DNA of 64,000 nucleotides from Eucalyptus grandis (GCF_016545825.1 NC_052616.1:37872192-37936191), one strand, 5' to 3'; positions 26,113 through 38,948 are shown, counted from the stretch's first letter. A program made the numbers and translations. Notes: generated by a model not told the origin, from the sequence alone.

Positions 26113-28956
26113 TGTCACGACCAATTTTTCGGGTGTGAACCACCTAAGGTTTGGCTAATGGATTGTTAAGCCTAGACTTAACTTGGGCTCTCCCAAGCCC
26201 ATACCAATTCGCGACTTAGGTTCAAATTTCTTAACATACAAATGGATTTTATTTAGCAGTCACCACTAATCAGTTTATGGTAGGTCGATTAGACACCTAA
26301 GTAAAATAATATGAGAATTACTTTACTCCTATGAACCAGAGACTAAGGGTATAGGGACTTGGTTACATTAGATTTCTCTAATGCCCTTTCGGTACCTTTC
26401 CCTTTCATTTTAAAAAATATTTTCCAGGCAGCTTGAATTGATTTTATTTTACCTCTCTAACATGTGAGGTGATCATGCAGGTGCGCAAATCATCAATTTA
26501 GCACTCAAGAAAGCAAATGAATAAATTGCAGAACTTACCTCAAAGCAACGAAAGCATCTGCAGTGTTAAATTAAAATCCACATTAACAATCCTAGATATG
26601 ATTTCTAATTAACACGCAAACATTCCATTTTTGTTTTCACTTTTTTAATGAGAATCATGCAATGCATGCTAATATGAAATAATATGACATGGAAACATGA
26701 CCTAAACTATATGACATGAGTAAAGTAATTCATAAAGAAATGCAATAATTAAATGCAATCTAAATTACCTAATTCTAATGATAGGCAATTTCTAATTAAA
26801 CGAACCTAATTCTATATGACGTGCATTTTATGAACCTATCTTATATGACGTGCACAGAATGCCCTAATTCTAATTTTTTTTTCTTTTATGAAATTCGAAA
26901 TTAAAATTGCCAAACAATTAAACATGCAATTCAAATTTAAAACTAACATCCTAAATGAATACATTTTTTATTTTTCAAAAGAAAAATCAAAATAAAATCC
27001 CTATCCTAAATATGCAATTATTTCAAAGATATCATCTATCCTAGATATCATCAAAATATGCATTTTTTTAGAAAATGACCAACTAACCTATCGTCCAATC
27101 AATCCTAATTTACATGGGATGCAAAATGCAATTTTTTTGTGTTTTCAAATCATCCATGGTCATTCAAAACGTTATCTGTCACTCAACTTGAAATATAAAC
27201 TCAATTATCTCGCTAAGAAAATTAATAAATTGATCTCAAGTCTTAAAGATCAAAATATCAATTTTTACTTCCGCATGAATAATTATTCCATCTAAAGTCT
27301 TATAGATAGAATAAAAATTCATGCGGTTGCGAATTGGACGTTACATTAGGGATTTCAACCATGCATTGGGAACTATTTCAAACAAAGAAATAATATATCG
27401 AAACTAAAATAAGATAAAGCAAATTTACCTAAATAAATTAAATCTACCTAAAAAGAAACCTATCAAATAAGATAAAACAAATTTCTACCTAAATTTGGAT
27501 TTTTTTCCTTAAAAATCCGATGGTAGATTGAACCCCAATGGAGACCAACGCAACTCCGGTGCAAGGGCAGCGGCAATGGTGTCACTAAGGGTGGTTCACC
27601 GGGGGAACGGGTCACCACTCGGAGTGGGAGATTGTTTGTTGGAGCTCCGACGAGGATCGACAATGGCTAAATCGGCAGCGAGCAATCTGGCGACAGCAGC
27701 AGGTCGCGGGTGGCGTTGCGGGTCAGTGGTGAGCGAACCGGCTACGAACGAACTAGGAGCAACGTCGGGGAAGTCGCGAGTCAGCGCGGGCTAAAGGCGA
27801 GACGTGACGGTGGTGGGCAGAGCGACGAGTAGTGATGGCTGGTGGTCACTCCAGCGCGGGAGCGGCGATCGGCAGGAGGCGAGCTGCTGCGGGATGGGCT
27901 GCCGGAGCGACAAGGGTGCTCTCGCGGGTTGCAAGGTGGTTTGCTGGCATCACTGACGGAGGCACGACAGACCAACTTGGAATCGGCTAGGTCGCGAGTT
28001 GCAGAGACCCAAACAAAAGGTGGGGAAGCAGCGACAACAGATCTCGGACCGGCGAGTGGGGCTCGGATGGCTTCAAAGGTGTGTAGGCGATTGAATGGAG
28101 ACAGCGTTGCTGCTAGGCTTCAGGGATTGTGACTAGTGTGGGTCGGGACAACTGGTGGAATAGCGGCAATGGCGCGAGCACTGGTGTTGGTTGGCGAGGG
28201 GCTCACCGAAGAAGAGAAACAGTGTGTTTTTTTTTTTATATAACTTTTTCCTCTCTCCTCTACTTTCTCTTTCTCTGTTTGCACGTCCCTCTCACTCTGT
28301 CTTCGTACACACTCTCTCTCTCTCTTTGCCTTTTATTTTTCTGCTTTTCAGTAGAAACCTTAAAGAATTCTGTTTGACTTTTCTACTCCCTAAAGCTCAA
28401 AAACTTCTAGGTTCTCTTGTCAATTTTTCCTTCGAAAATCGAGAAAGAGCCTCCCCGATTGAACTCCGTACGCATCCTTTTATAGAAGAAACAAAACGTG
28501 ATCTTTTTTGTTAATATTTTCATCTCATGAATATTGCTTATAATCTCTTGATCACAAAAATCCTTATCTCATGAATATTCTCCCCAAATTTCATCATATA
28601 TTGATAAAGATAAGATTACAATGCAATTTTCTTAATTTCCAAAAATCATGATAATATCGCATCAAATCTTAATTTTTCACAAGATAATTAATTAAAAATA
28701 ATGACGGGCTTGGGTTAATTTTCTCCTTTCATGGGCCTAGCCTGGCCTGCCGAACTAGAGCTCATAAATATTAATTCGAATCCATCCACCACCGGTCCTA
28801 AAAAAAAATGCAAAACATGTAAATTAAAAATAAATGCACCTAAAAATTATATGCTATGCAATTGAATTATAATATTTTTTCTTAGGGGTTAAAATTAATC
28901 CCTAATTTATATGCAATAAATGACTAAATGGGTTGCCCAAAATTTAGGTGTCAACA
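26113..28956 (-). repeat. 5' LTR (by element orientation) of the Tat-like element
   Basis: It runs from TGTCACGACC to GGTGTCAACA, followed by the ATGTG duplication. It is very similar to 16903-19725, including the GC-rich block (27560-28180) and the CT-rich run (28240-28330). The differences are scattered substitutions and small indels. No host gene is visible. Confidence 0.85.
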
Positions 28957-29420
28957 ATGTGTCTGCATAAACAATGTTCTTTTATTTGTCCTTTACAACA
29001 TAATAAAATTTAGGAATTTTCTGAACTTGTTTGATTAGGTTTCTTGATTTAAACTTGGAGACGCGAGAGTGGACCGTTTCTGCCGGATAGGGCTAGATAT
29101 GGTTTTATGGTGTTCTTGGTGCAATGCTTGCTAGTTTGCACATATTTGATGATATGGTTGGTTTGTAACATGCTTGGAACTTGTGCATGATGATAATTGA
29201 ATGATTGTGCTATGACAATAGTTTATGGTCATGGCAAAAGATGGTTGCTGAAGGGTGATACGTGAATATGTGATTATGTGAGGACTATTGAAAGATGAGG
29301 TGATGTGTTGATGCAATCACATGCGTTGTCTTGAGGAAACCGAATGGGTTGTGAGTAGGTAAAGGGCTAAAAGTTATATGGTGACTTGAGTCACATGTGA
29401 GCCACCTTTTATCTCAACTA

Positions 29421-29661
29421 GGACTTCATTGGTTTCATGAAAACGAATGATTTTGACAATATTTTCCTAAAAAGGATCGTTTATATCGTTTGAAATAATT
29501 AGTTAATGAAAATTGTTTCATTATCGATAACAATCTGTATCTAAATAGTTTCATTCTCAATGAATTTTTTTATTCATTCATTTATTTTTTTAAGCCATAC
29601 AAGAGATTATTCTTAGAATATCTTTTCCAAATCATTCATTTTCTACAAAATAAATGCATCC
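29421..29661. mobile_element. MITE with imperfect terminal inverted repeats
   Basis: The left end GGACTTCATT, then GAAAACGAATGATTT, pairs with the reverse complement of the right end, GGATGCATTT, then GAAAATGAATGATTT. Length is about 241 bp, AT-rich, with no coding capacity, and TA on both flanks (29419-29420 and 29662-29663). Mariner-like or Harbinger-like origin is possible. It sits directly after the truncated LTR end, and 29662-29942 holds nothing I can name. Confidence 0.55.
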
Positions 29662-29942
29662 TAAATAAATGAGTGGGGTTGCAAGATTAAAAGTCCTAAG
29701 GAAGACCAACCATAAATGTGGGGAATCCAAGTGTGGAGGCCTTTCATGATCTTTTGCTCAAGTCACCATTGTAACTAGCATGTCATCTTCTAATGCATTT
29801 TTTTTTTCGTAATTCCTACATAAAATCATCATATCATTTGCATTAATAAAGTGATCAATAGGAAGAGTGATGGTCTTAGGCTACGCATGACAATGCTTCT
29901 TGGTTGGGGAAGAGTTTTTTTTTCAGAAATAATTTTTTTTTT

Positions 29943-30558
29943 ATTTCTATTCTAGGGAACAATTTCTAAGTAAAAGAACCCATTTGGTAACTACACAAAA
30001 TTTCTACTCTTAGAATAGAAAAAGAATAGAAATGCGTTTAATAACGTAATAGTTTCTTTTTCGTATTTATTCATTTTTTATTATTGCTTACGGATCACCG
30101 CCACCGCCCGCCACCCGCCACCTTTATTGCACGACCACCAGCCGCCGACCGTCACCACACAGCTCATTGGCCGCCGGTCGCCACCCGTCGGCGATAGGCG
30201 ACGGCGGCGCGGCGACGGCGACCGACGGCCAGCGGTGGTGATTGGCGACCGACAGCCGGCGGCAAGCAGCGCGGCGACCGGCGGTAGCAGCAGCATCCGG
30301 CGTTCGACGGCCAACGGCGGCCGGCGACCCAGCGGTGCCAACAACGATGGGCGGTGGCCAACAGTGGGTAGTGGCTCCGAGCGGTTGAAGATGGCCGTGG
30401 CAAGAAAGACAAATAAAAGAAAAATAAAAAGAAAATTAGCTTATTTCTTGAAATTGTTCCGAGGAACAAGAAGTAACTTTTTTTTGCTTCTAGTTTCTGC
30501 TCCAAATCTATTCCCAAGCTAACTTTCTATTCACGGGAATAGAAAAACATCTTAGCGT
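29943..30558. mobile_element. GC-core DNA-transposon-like element, left part (interrupted)
   Basis: The left end (ATTTCTATTCTAGGGAAC...CATTTGGTAACTACACAAAA) parallels the element at window start. The core (30090-30400) is extremely GC-rich with GGCGACGG and CGGCGG motifs. The right arm is broken at 30558 by the Sirevirus-like element and continues at 40201. No transposase; the open frames in the core are low-complexity. Confidence 0.5.
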
Positions 30559-31513
30559 TGTTGGAGAAAACTTTCTTGTGTGTTTTGAAGTTGACAAAAC
30601 GTTTCCATTAGTCTAGTCTGAAAACTTTCATACTCTTTAGTCAAAATTTGAAGATCGCCAAACCGCCAGACTCAAGATTCAGAGTCTATCATCAATGACA
30701 GTTTCTAGACCATCGAATAAGACTTATCTAGAACTGAGTATCTTGTTAAGGATTTGATTCTATCGACTAAAGAAGATCTCTAGGTTAGAGATAGCATCTT
30801 GGAATATGTTATTTGTTTTGATTTCAATTCGGGTAATTTAGATCCGTTGATTGACGAAGCATACTTGGAAGGTTCTACTTATGGAAACCTAGATCCTGAT
30901 TGTATGGGCGAGCAGGATTGGTGGGCTATCATCATATTACTTAAATAACTCGAAATCTTCCTAATCGATTCTGTCCAACGGGTAGATTGGAAGAACTCCT
31001 TTGGTAAGTGCCAACGGGTATGAAGACATGGATGAGTATATAAGGAAGTCATTCCAATTATTTGAGTGTGTGCGCGATAGAAGAATTCTAAAGTCTGAAA
31101 CTCCTTGTTCTTTGTCAAATTCAATTGTTGAGCGAAAACTTGTACTCAAAAGAGTGTTTATATTTTTGTGAGACCTTGAGAAAGTGTAGCAAAGTCTCTA
31201 CACTATGGAATCAAGAAAGAGCTATACTGTAACAACTCTTTTGATTCTTAGTGAAATCCAGCTAGTGGGCTGTCAGTGCGAAAGAGTGGATGTAGGCTTG
31301 GATCAAGCCGAACCATTATAAACCCTATGTTCTTATTCTCTTCCCTAAGCTCTTTACTTTGATCGTAACAATATTTGTTTGTTAGAGTCTAATTTCCTTT
31401 TCATAATCTATTGCTAAATAGAGTCGGTTAAAAAGTAAAGTTATAATCTTTACTCTGCAAAATGTGTTTTCGCATCTATTCACCCCCTCTAGGTGCTCAT
31501 ACTAGCTTTCACA
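30559..31513 (+). repeat. 5' LTR of the Sirevirus-like element
   Basis: 955 bp, TG...CA ended, and homologous along its length to 39247-40195. The shared blocks include GATTCAGAGTCTATC, the CCAACGGGTA phrase and CACCCCCTCTAGGTGCTCAT near the end. Confidence 0.9.
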
Positions 31514-31515
31514 AT

Positions 31516-31527
31516 TGGTATCAGAGC
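31516..31527 (+). other. Primer-binding site (tRNA-iMet)
   Basis: A perfect TGGTATCAGAGC lies two bases after the LTR end. Confidence 0.85.
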
Positions 31528-31576
31528 TCATGTACTCACTTAAATTGAAGTGTTTTTACTTCAGAGTTAACGATCC

Positions 31577-34500
31577 ATGGCTAGTATGTTGGCTCTAGGT
31601 CTAGTTGAAAGGCAGAGCAATACCAGACCGCCTTATTTTGATGGAAATGAATACAACATATGAAAAAGAAAAGATGAAGGCATTCCTAAGATCAAAGGAT
31701 CCTTTGGAATGGGACGTGGTAGACAAAGGAATCATTCTTAAAGTTGCAACAATCTCAGAAAGAGGAAAAGAAGTTGTTGAGTCCAGTGAAATGAGTCAAG
31801 AAGAGATAACCAAGAGACAAGCTCTTGATGCAAAAGCAATTTATTCCTTATATTGTGCATTATCTCCTACTGAATATAACAGAATATCTTCTTGTGAAAC
31901 AGCTAAAGAAGTCTGGGAAAGATTGCACATCACCTATGAAGGAACCGATCGAGTGAAAGAAACCAGAATCAATATTCTGCTCGGTCAATATGAAACATTC
32001 AAGATGAAACCAGGAGAATCTATTACTGACTTATTAGTCGTTTTACAAAAATCGTGAATGGTCTTGAGTATCAAGGTCAACCAATCTCTGGACCCATGAA
32101 AGTCAACAAGTTATTGCATGGGCTTTCCAAAGATTAGAACCACATAAAGACCTTAATAAGAGAGACACAAAGAATTATACTGCTCTCTGTTGATGAATTG
32201 GTTGGCACTCTTCAGTTTTATCAAGTGGAGCAAATCAACGAAAATGAAGATCCCAAATGTAAGAAATCTATTACATTAAAATCTAATGATGATTCTGATG
32301 TCACTGATTCTAAAGATGATATGGATGATGAAGAACTTGTTCTCATGATAAGAAGGTTCAGAAAACTGAATAGAAATGGAAGAAGATTCAATCCGAAGAA
32401 ACAAAGTTCTCAAAAGCTATAAAATAAATTAGCTGAGGATGATGAATCCAACAAGAATGTAGTCTGCTTTGAATGCAAGAAAAATGAACACATCAGACCT
32501 AATTGGCCTCTGCTGAAGAGAAAGAAAGTAAAAGCTGAGAAATATCGAAAATCACTTAAAGCAGAAACTTGAAGTGACACTGAATGTGAGGAAAGTGATG
32601 ATGATTATGCCAATATTTGTCTCATCGCACAATCAGGCTCAGATTTAGACTCTCAGACAGACTCAGACTCAAACAGTAAAATCGAGGTAAGTAATTTAAA
32701 AACTCCTACTAAAGTTTCTAAATATATTGATATTGTGTCTTAATCTCAAAACCTCTCTCAAGAGGATTTCCGAACTTAAAAGGGAAAATTTTGCACTAAA
32801 GCAACAGGAAATTGTTTGGAAAGAAAAGGTCGAAAGTTTAGACAAAACCGTTATTACTTTAAAAGAAAATGCAGATAATCTTTCAAAAGAAAATGCATTC
32901 TTGAAAAATGATATCTCAAGCATTTCTAAAAGGTTTTCTATAGGATCTAAGAAACTGGAAAAAATTATTTATGCACAAAGACCTTACTTCAACAAATCAG
33001 GTTTGGGAATGACTGTTGAAACCATTCCTCTAATTGATTTTCCTTAGTTAAAGGAAAGAATTAAACAAAGACCTACAAAAAATTCTTACGAAAATCATTT
33101 CCAAAAAGTTTTTGTAAAACCTGTAGGCCGCAATGCACTTAAATGTTCTATGTGTAACAGCTCAAAACACTTTGAGAAAGAACGTACTATGGTTTGGAAA
33201 CCTGTGAAAAAGGTTTGGGCAAAGACTGTATATCACACTAACTCCATTGGACCCAAGAAAATATGGGTACCAAAGAAAACTTGAGTTTCTTTTTTAAATG
33301 CAGGTTACTATCAAGAAAAAAGTTAAATGGTACTTAGATAGTGGATGCTCGAGACATATGACAGGAGACTCAAACTGCTTTATAAAGCTTGTACAAGTTA
33401 ATGGTGGAAAAGTTTCTTTTGGAGGAAATAGCAAATGAAGAATTGTGGGATACGGAACTGTAAAGATTGGAAGTCTCACGATCAGTAATGTTTCTTAGTA
33501 GGACTCAACTATAACTTGCTGAGTATTAGCCAATTGTGTGACACCGGTTTCAAAATCAACTTTCAAGAAGGAATATGTTCAGGAACCAGTAAAGACTCCT
33601 CTCAGACTTTTATAGGGTGAAGGCATATAGGAATATCTATCTCTTGGATATTAAACCAGAAAAATCCCAATGTCTAATCTCAATTCAAGAGGAAGCAAAT
33701 CTATGGCACAGAAAGCTTTGGCACATCAACATAAAGCAAATAGCCAAGATCTCTACAAAGAAGCTTGTTCGTGGACTACCCAATCTGACATACCAAAAGT
33801 CTGACCTATGTACACCATGCATATTGGGAAAACATGTAAGAAATTCATTCAAACCAATAAATCAAATGTCCACTAATCATGTTCTGCAGCTCTTTCATAT
33901 GGATCTGTTTGGACCAACTAGAACTTAGAGCATTAGAGGTAAGAAATATTGCCTAGTAATTGTGGATAATTATTCACGATTCACTTGGGTATATTTCATG
34001 GCAAGTAAGTCTAAAACATTTTCTTATTTTATTAAATTTGCTAAGAAAGTTCAAAATGAGAAAGGATATGTTATTTCCAGTATACAGACAGACCATGGAG
34101 GTGAATTTGAAAATCAAGACTTTGCTAAATTCTGTGATGAATCTGGTTTTCAGCATGTATTCTCCTCTCCTTATACTCCTGAGCAGAATGTAGTTGTGGA
34201 AAGAAATAATAGATCTTTGCAAAAAATGGATATAACTCTTCTAATTGAAAGTAACATTTCTTCTCGTTTTTGGGTTGAAGCAGTTTCAACAGCATGCTAT
34301 ATTATTAAAGTCTTCTTAAGGCCTATTCTGGAGAAAACTCCTTATGAGTTGTTCAAAAGAAAGAAGCCAATTGTTTCCTATTCATGTGTTTGGATGCAAA
34401 TATTTTATATTGAAAAATGCAAATGATCGAATTAGTAAGTTTGAAGAAAAATCAGACGAAGGCATCTTCCTTGGATATTCAACCACCAGCAAAGCCTACA

Positions 34501-36385
34501 GAGTATACAACAAAAAGACCCAATCTGTGGAGGAATCAATGAATGTTAAATTTCAAAACTTTATGCAAAATCAATCGATTCAAACTCAACTTGAAGAACC
34601 TGAACCTGCTCCAGACTCTATAAAGCCTAAATCTACAAAAGCAGCTTAGACTTCAGAAGACCAGCAATAAATGATCATTGAAGAATCAAATGAAGAAAAT
34701 GATCAACAGTCTAACAAATCAACCAGCAACTGGAAGCACAAGTCTAGTCATCCTAATGAACTCATTATTGGTGACATTAATGAGGGAATTCGTACAAAAT
34801 CCAAAAGGCGTGACAGTCTAGTGCTGTGGCTCTTATTTCTGAAATAGAACCCAATAGCATAGAAGAAGCTTTAACTAATGAAAGCTGGATTAAAGCTATG
34901 CAAGAAGAACTCAAGAATTTAGTATCGATGATGTCTGGGAATTGACTCATAAACCGAAAGGTAAATCTATCATTAGATCTAAATGGGTTTTCAGGAACAA
35001 GATGAATGAGAAAAGAAAAGTCGTAAGGAACAAAGCAAGACTCGTGGCCAAAGGATATACATAGGAAGAAGGGATAGACTATGATGAGACCTACGCACCA
35101 GTAGCAAGTTTAGAAGCAATTAGACTATTACTTGCTTTTCCTTGTTATAAGAATTTCAAGTTATTCCAAATGGACATCAAAAGTGCTTTCCTAAATGGAT
35201 TTATCCAAGAGGAAGTCTATGTGGAACAACCTCCCGGTTTTGAAGACCCAAAGAAACCAGACTCTATATTCAGACTAAAAAAGGCGCTGCATGGTTTAAA
35301 GCAAGCACCTCGAGCTTGGTATGACAGACTAAGTTTTTGATCCAAAATGGCTTTGTTAAAGGTAAAGTAGATACTACACTGTTTATCAAAAGAGAAAACA
35401 AAAACTTCTTGCTTGTTCAAATTTATGTTGATGATATTATTTTTGGATTTCCTAATGAAAATTTGTGCAAGAAATTCTCTAAGACTATGCAGGATGAGTT
35501 TGAAATGAGCATGATGGGTGAACTATCCTTCTTTCTCGGACTTCAAGTAAAACAATTGAATGAGGGAATTTTCATTCACCAAGAAAAATACGCTAAAGAA
35601 CTTGTGAAAAAGTTTGGCTTGGAGAATTGCGAAAAGATTGACATACCAAAGTCAAGTTCCTTGAAGCTGGACAAAAATGGAGGAAAGCAAATTGACCAGA
35701 AGCTATACAGGAGTATCATTGGTTCACTTCTTTATATTACTGCTTCTAGACCTGACATTTGTTTAGTGTTTGTATTTGTGCCAGATTTCAATCAGATCCC
35801 AAAGAATCTCATTTAAGTGCTGCAAAACACATCATCAAATACATTGCATCTACTACAAAGTTAGGTCTCCGGTATCCTAAAGAATGAGACTTTACTCTTC
35901 TTGGATATTCGAGACGCGTTGCACCTAGCGGGATGCGAGTTGATAGGAAGAGCACCTCGAGCACTTGTCAATTGCTTGGAAACAAGACAGTATCTTGGTT
36001 CTCAAGGAAGCAAAGTACCGTAGCTCTATCTACAGCAGAAGCAGAATATGTGGCTCTTGGAATTTGTTGTTCATAAATTCTATGGATAAAGCAACAGCTA
36101 AGAGACTTTGGAATTGAAGATTCGTGCACTAAGATCAAATGTGACAACACCAGCGCAATCAATCTCACCAAGAATCCAATTCTTCACTCAAGAGCAAAGC
36201 ATATAGAGATTCGACATCATTTCTTTAGAGATCATGTTCAAAATGGAGAAGTCTCGATTCAATTTATTGACTCAAAGAATCAACTAGCGGACATCTTCAC
36301 AAAGCCTTTGGAGAAAAGTCAATTGGAGCTTATTCGTTCCAGACTCAATATCTTAAAGTCTGAAGAAGTTCAAACTCTGGGATAA
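31577..36385 (+). pseudogene. Decayed copia gag-pol polyprotein
   Basis: ATG at 31577 opens gag (MASMLALGLVERQ...RPPYFDGNEYNI). TGA replaces the expected Trp codon after NEYNI. Next come a UBN2-type gag (31605-32057), a damaged zinc knuckle near 32465 (CFECKKNEHIRPNW), and a protease core WYLDSGCSRHMTG (about 33330-33365). GAG-pre-integrase follows (LWHRKLWHINIKQIAK...CTPCILGK, 33617-33928), then the integrase core (VDNYSRFTWVYF, IQTDHGGEF, YTPEQNVVVERNN, 33962-34426). RT lies at about 34960-35816 (KSKWVFRNK-like start, QMDIKSAFLNG, LHGLKQAPRAWYD, YVDDIIF). RNase H lies at about 35890-36385 (LSTAEAEYVAL, CDNTSAINLTKNP, LADIFTKPL). There are several stops and frameshifts. Confidence 0.88.
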
Positions 36386-36687
36386 AAGTCTAATGATATT
36401 CAGACTTAGAAGATTAAGATCAACGACTATAAGTTATTTTCATTTTAGAAATTTATCTCTCGGATAAAATCTCGAAAATGTACGATTATCTATTAATATG
36501 TAATTGATTGACCTTGAAAAGGCACGATCATCTCCCCAATTTTTGTAATTATTGCAATCATTCCTTCTCGAAAAATGAGTTATTTTTTAAAAGACAGTTA
36601 TCCATTTTTCAAAAAGGCAATTATTTTTTAAAAGGCATTTTCTATTTTTTCCTTTTTACGTCGTTCCGCGTGCCTCTTTTCGACTGC

Positions 36688-36696
36688 TTTATATAC
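36688..36696 (+). promoter_or_regulatory. Candidate internal TATA box before the third ORF
   Basis: TTTATATAC lies about 125 bp before the ATG at 36822, followed by ACCCTAAAAGC and a pyrimidine-rich leader. It could start a separate transcript for the third ORF. A splice acceptor is the alternative. Confidence 0.35.
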
Positions 36697-36821
36697 TGTT
36701 CGTCTTCCTCAAAACCCTAAAAGCATAGACCTTCATTTTCTTACTTTTACTCTTTAGTTTAATCTTCCAAGTTCTCTCCTTTATCACGAATCGAGTTTGG
36801 AATCTCTCAAAAACTGTGAGA

Positions 36822-38901
36822 ATGGCATCCCAGAGAAAGTCTTCAAGGATTGCGAATAGGGGACCACAGCAAATGCGTGAAGGTCCTACACATTTTGACC
36901 TCACCGAGGAAGAAAAATCTCCAAGACAAGAGCAGAGCCCACAACATTCTCAACAGCGTCAATCTCCTCAAGCTAGACCTCAAGGCAGTGTTCATAGATC
37001 AGAGGAAGAAATCATTGAAAACGCAGAACCCGTAAGATCTCAAAAGCCCGCTTTTATGTATAAACTTTATTCTGCTTTAAAAAGGGGAGGGACTCCCTTG
37101 AATTATATCGAAGAATTTTTGAAAGATAAAGGGTATCGAAAAGAAACCCACTTTTTGCGGACAATGGAACAATTGAAGATTGCTCCTGCGGGGTCGGCAG
37201 ATCGAGCATTTGAGAATATTCCTAGTGATCCACGTGTTGGAGGTCTTAGTCAGCCTAATGGAAATGATGATGATAAAATGTACACTCAATTCAAGCCTAG
37301 AATGGGTTTTGCAATGAATGTTCGAAGCAAAAGGACAGACTTGTTTCGCTTGGATGAACACATGCGACTTTACTCTAAGTTTCTAAAAAGAGGGGTGATC
37401 AATCCGAGAAGTGTAGACTTTGATTTTCTTGATTTTGTGAATGTGAAACTGAGAGAGAAATTCACTAAACTTCAGCTTGAGCAATTTTGTTCTGAGACTA
37501 CAGAGGCATATCCAGAACTTACTACTTACTTCTATTCTAATCTCAGTTTCTTGGATGTGAATAGATTTTCATTTAGTATTTGAGACTAGGACTATGTTGT
37601 TGACATGGACATATTGGCAGATGTGATTGGAGTGGAGCGATGGGCTTTCCAATCGATAGTGTGTCTATTGGTTGTGCGACAGTAGAACTTGTTCGGGATG
37701 GAATGGCTGAAGGAAGAATTTCGTACTTGAGGATGAATGCCTCTAACATTTTGTTTCACAAGATTGTGATCAATTGCCTCAAACCCAAGTCAACCTCGAA
37801 GACAGACGTCTCCAACTCAGAAGCAAAGTTCATGTATGCCATCAACGCTAGCAAGAAATTATCTCTACCTCACACAATCATGTTTCACATGTACAGAACG
37901 ATGGTAAAAGACAGAGGGCAACTTCCTTACTCAGGGCTTGTTACAAAGCTTTTCAAACGTTTCAATATTCAGCTTCCCAGGATCTTATGTGTTCGATCAT
38001 GTGATCAAATGGTAGCGGGACTGAAAATGGTTTCCAAAATGCGTTTGAAAGAGCTGGACAAAGCTTTGGAGTGATTGAAAGAGAAAACCCCTATCAAGTC
38101 ACACCAAGGTTCTTCAGTGGCAAAGCGGAAAGGAAATGAGCCCATGACAGCTCCATCCAAAAAAAGAAGAGCACTTGTTTTGGAGGATGAAGAGGATGAG
38201 AACGATGTTACCATTTCTGCTCTTGCGCTAAGAAATCTTCAAAGTGTTGTTCTAGAGATTGAGGGGAGAGAGGATCAAGACAGAGATGTAAAAGAGAAAA
38301 AGAGTGAAGAGAGAGAATCAATGCAAAAAGAAGCAGAGGAAGAAAAAATTGCAGAAGAAGAAGAAGGTAGAGGTGAACATGCAAAACAGAGCATGAAACG
38401 TACTTCTCACCTCCTGAGGGCATTGAAATAAGGGGAGTTGCTGAGAAAAGAGGTACATCTTCAACTGCTGTTACTAATGAAGGTGTTAGTCGCTCACCTG
38501 CAGATCCAGAAGACATCTATGCTTCTCAATTTCCAAAGGAAGGTCATGAGGTTTCATCACCAAATCTGAGTAATCATGCTGGCTTGCCATCAGCTGCAAA
38601 TACTCCTACTGATCATGTAGAAGCCAGTACTCAAACTGAAAATTTAGGAGACCTTCGCAGAATTCTTGATGTTCTTATGGAGATGCGAGGACAGATTTAT
38701 GCCCTAGGATGCAAAGTTCAGAACTTGCAGAATGTAGGTCAAGCCTCTTCAGTTTCCTTGCATGATCAAGTTAACACCCTTACTCTTCAAGTTCAAGCAA
38801 ATGCCAAGGGTGAAGATGTGGCTCAACTGAAGGAGGATTTGAAGAAGCTAGAAGGGATTGTCCAGTCAATGGGGAGATTTCCAGCTCATTCGTGTTCCTA
38901 G
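36822..38901 (+). pseudogene. Third ORF of the Sirevirus-like element (env-like position; plant transposon domain)
   Basis: It lies between pol and the 3' LTR. The frame starting MASQRKSSRIANRG is rich in Gln, Ser and Pro over its first ~60 residues, then becomes globular (YRKETHFLRTMEQLKI, SDPRVGGLSQPNG, LDEHMRLYSKFLKRGV). A stop falls at about 37581. A shifted frame (37640-38431) contains NSEAKFMYAINASKKLSLPH and GQLPYSGLVTKLFKRFNIQ, wording I associate with the putative plant transposon protein domain. It then has a Lys/Glu-rich acidic stretch. The last frame (38584-38901) is a predicted coiled coil. At least two frameshifts and one TGA (38072-38074) break it. No clear membrane segment is visible, so the envelope role is only positional. 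Confidence 0.65.
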
Positions 38902-38948
38902 GCAACCATAATTCCATTATCTTTTTATCTCTACCTTTTTAATGCTAA

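Larger units (their letters stand above)
16903..28956 (-). mobile_element. Tat/Ogre-like LTR element, gag-only and non-autonomous (12.05 kb)
   Basis: Two long LTRs (16903-19725 and 26113-28956) in the same orientation flank a 6.4-kb interior. The whole is bounded by a perfect 5-bp duplication ATGTG (16898-16902 and 28957-28961). A tRNA-Arg-type PBS, a gag ORF and a polypurine tract all read on the minus strand. The gag has the Tat hallmark tail (CDYHTGEVGHSIDDC...LKHKVQDL). I see no protease, RT, RNase H or integrase motif between gag and the 3' LTR. Instead there are two tandem arrays and AT-rich sequence. It would need proteins from an autonomous relative. Confidence 0.85.
4652..29407 (+). 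mobile_element. Degenerate Ty3/gypsy Tekay/Del-like element with nested insertions
   Basis: The order is 5' LTR (4652-11495), PBS remnant, broken gag, RT and integrase (11706-14560), polypurine tract, then the 3' LTR from 14858. The two LTRs align over their shared parts: the CATCTTTGGCATTCAATTTGG stretch at about 8760 and 15612, and TTTCTTCTTCTTCTTC at about 8928 and 15777. The 3' LTR is cut off at about 29407 within the first unit of the tandem array that the 5' LTR carries at 10393-10845. Without the nested solo LTR and Tat element this is roughly 9.4 kb. It is dead: many stops, and protease, most of RT and RNase H are missing. It inserted into family B at 4651. Confidence 0.8.
14858..29407 (+). 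repeat. 3' LTR of the Tekay-like element, truncated and interrupted
   Basis: It is homologous to the 5' LTR from TGATATCCTGAATTTCG onward and lacks the 3.35-kb solo LTR. It is split at 16902 by the Tat-like element and resumes at 28957 (CTGAACTTGTTTGATTAGG matches about 10047). Homology is lost at about 29407, so roughly the last 1.05 kb, including the expected terminal CATGACA, is missing. Confidence 0.75.

Noticed and set aside
30127..30522. Arg/Gly-rich 131-codon frame
   Set aside because: GC-rich core of a DNA-transposon-like element, with an equally long antisense frame; low complexity.
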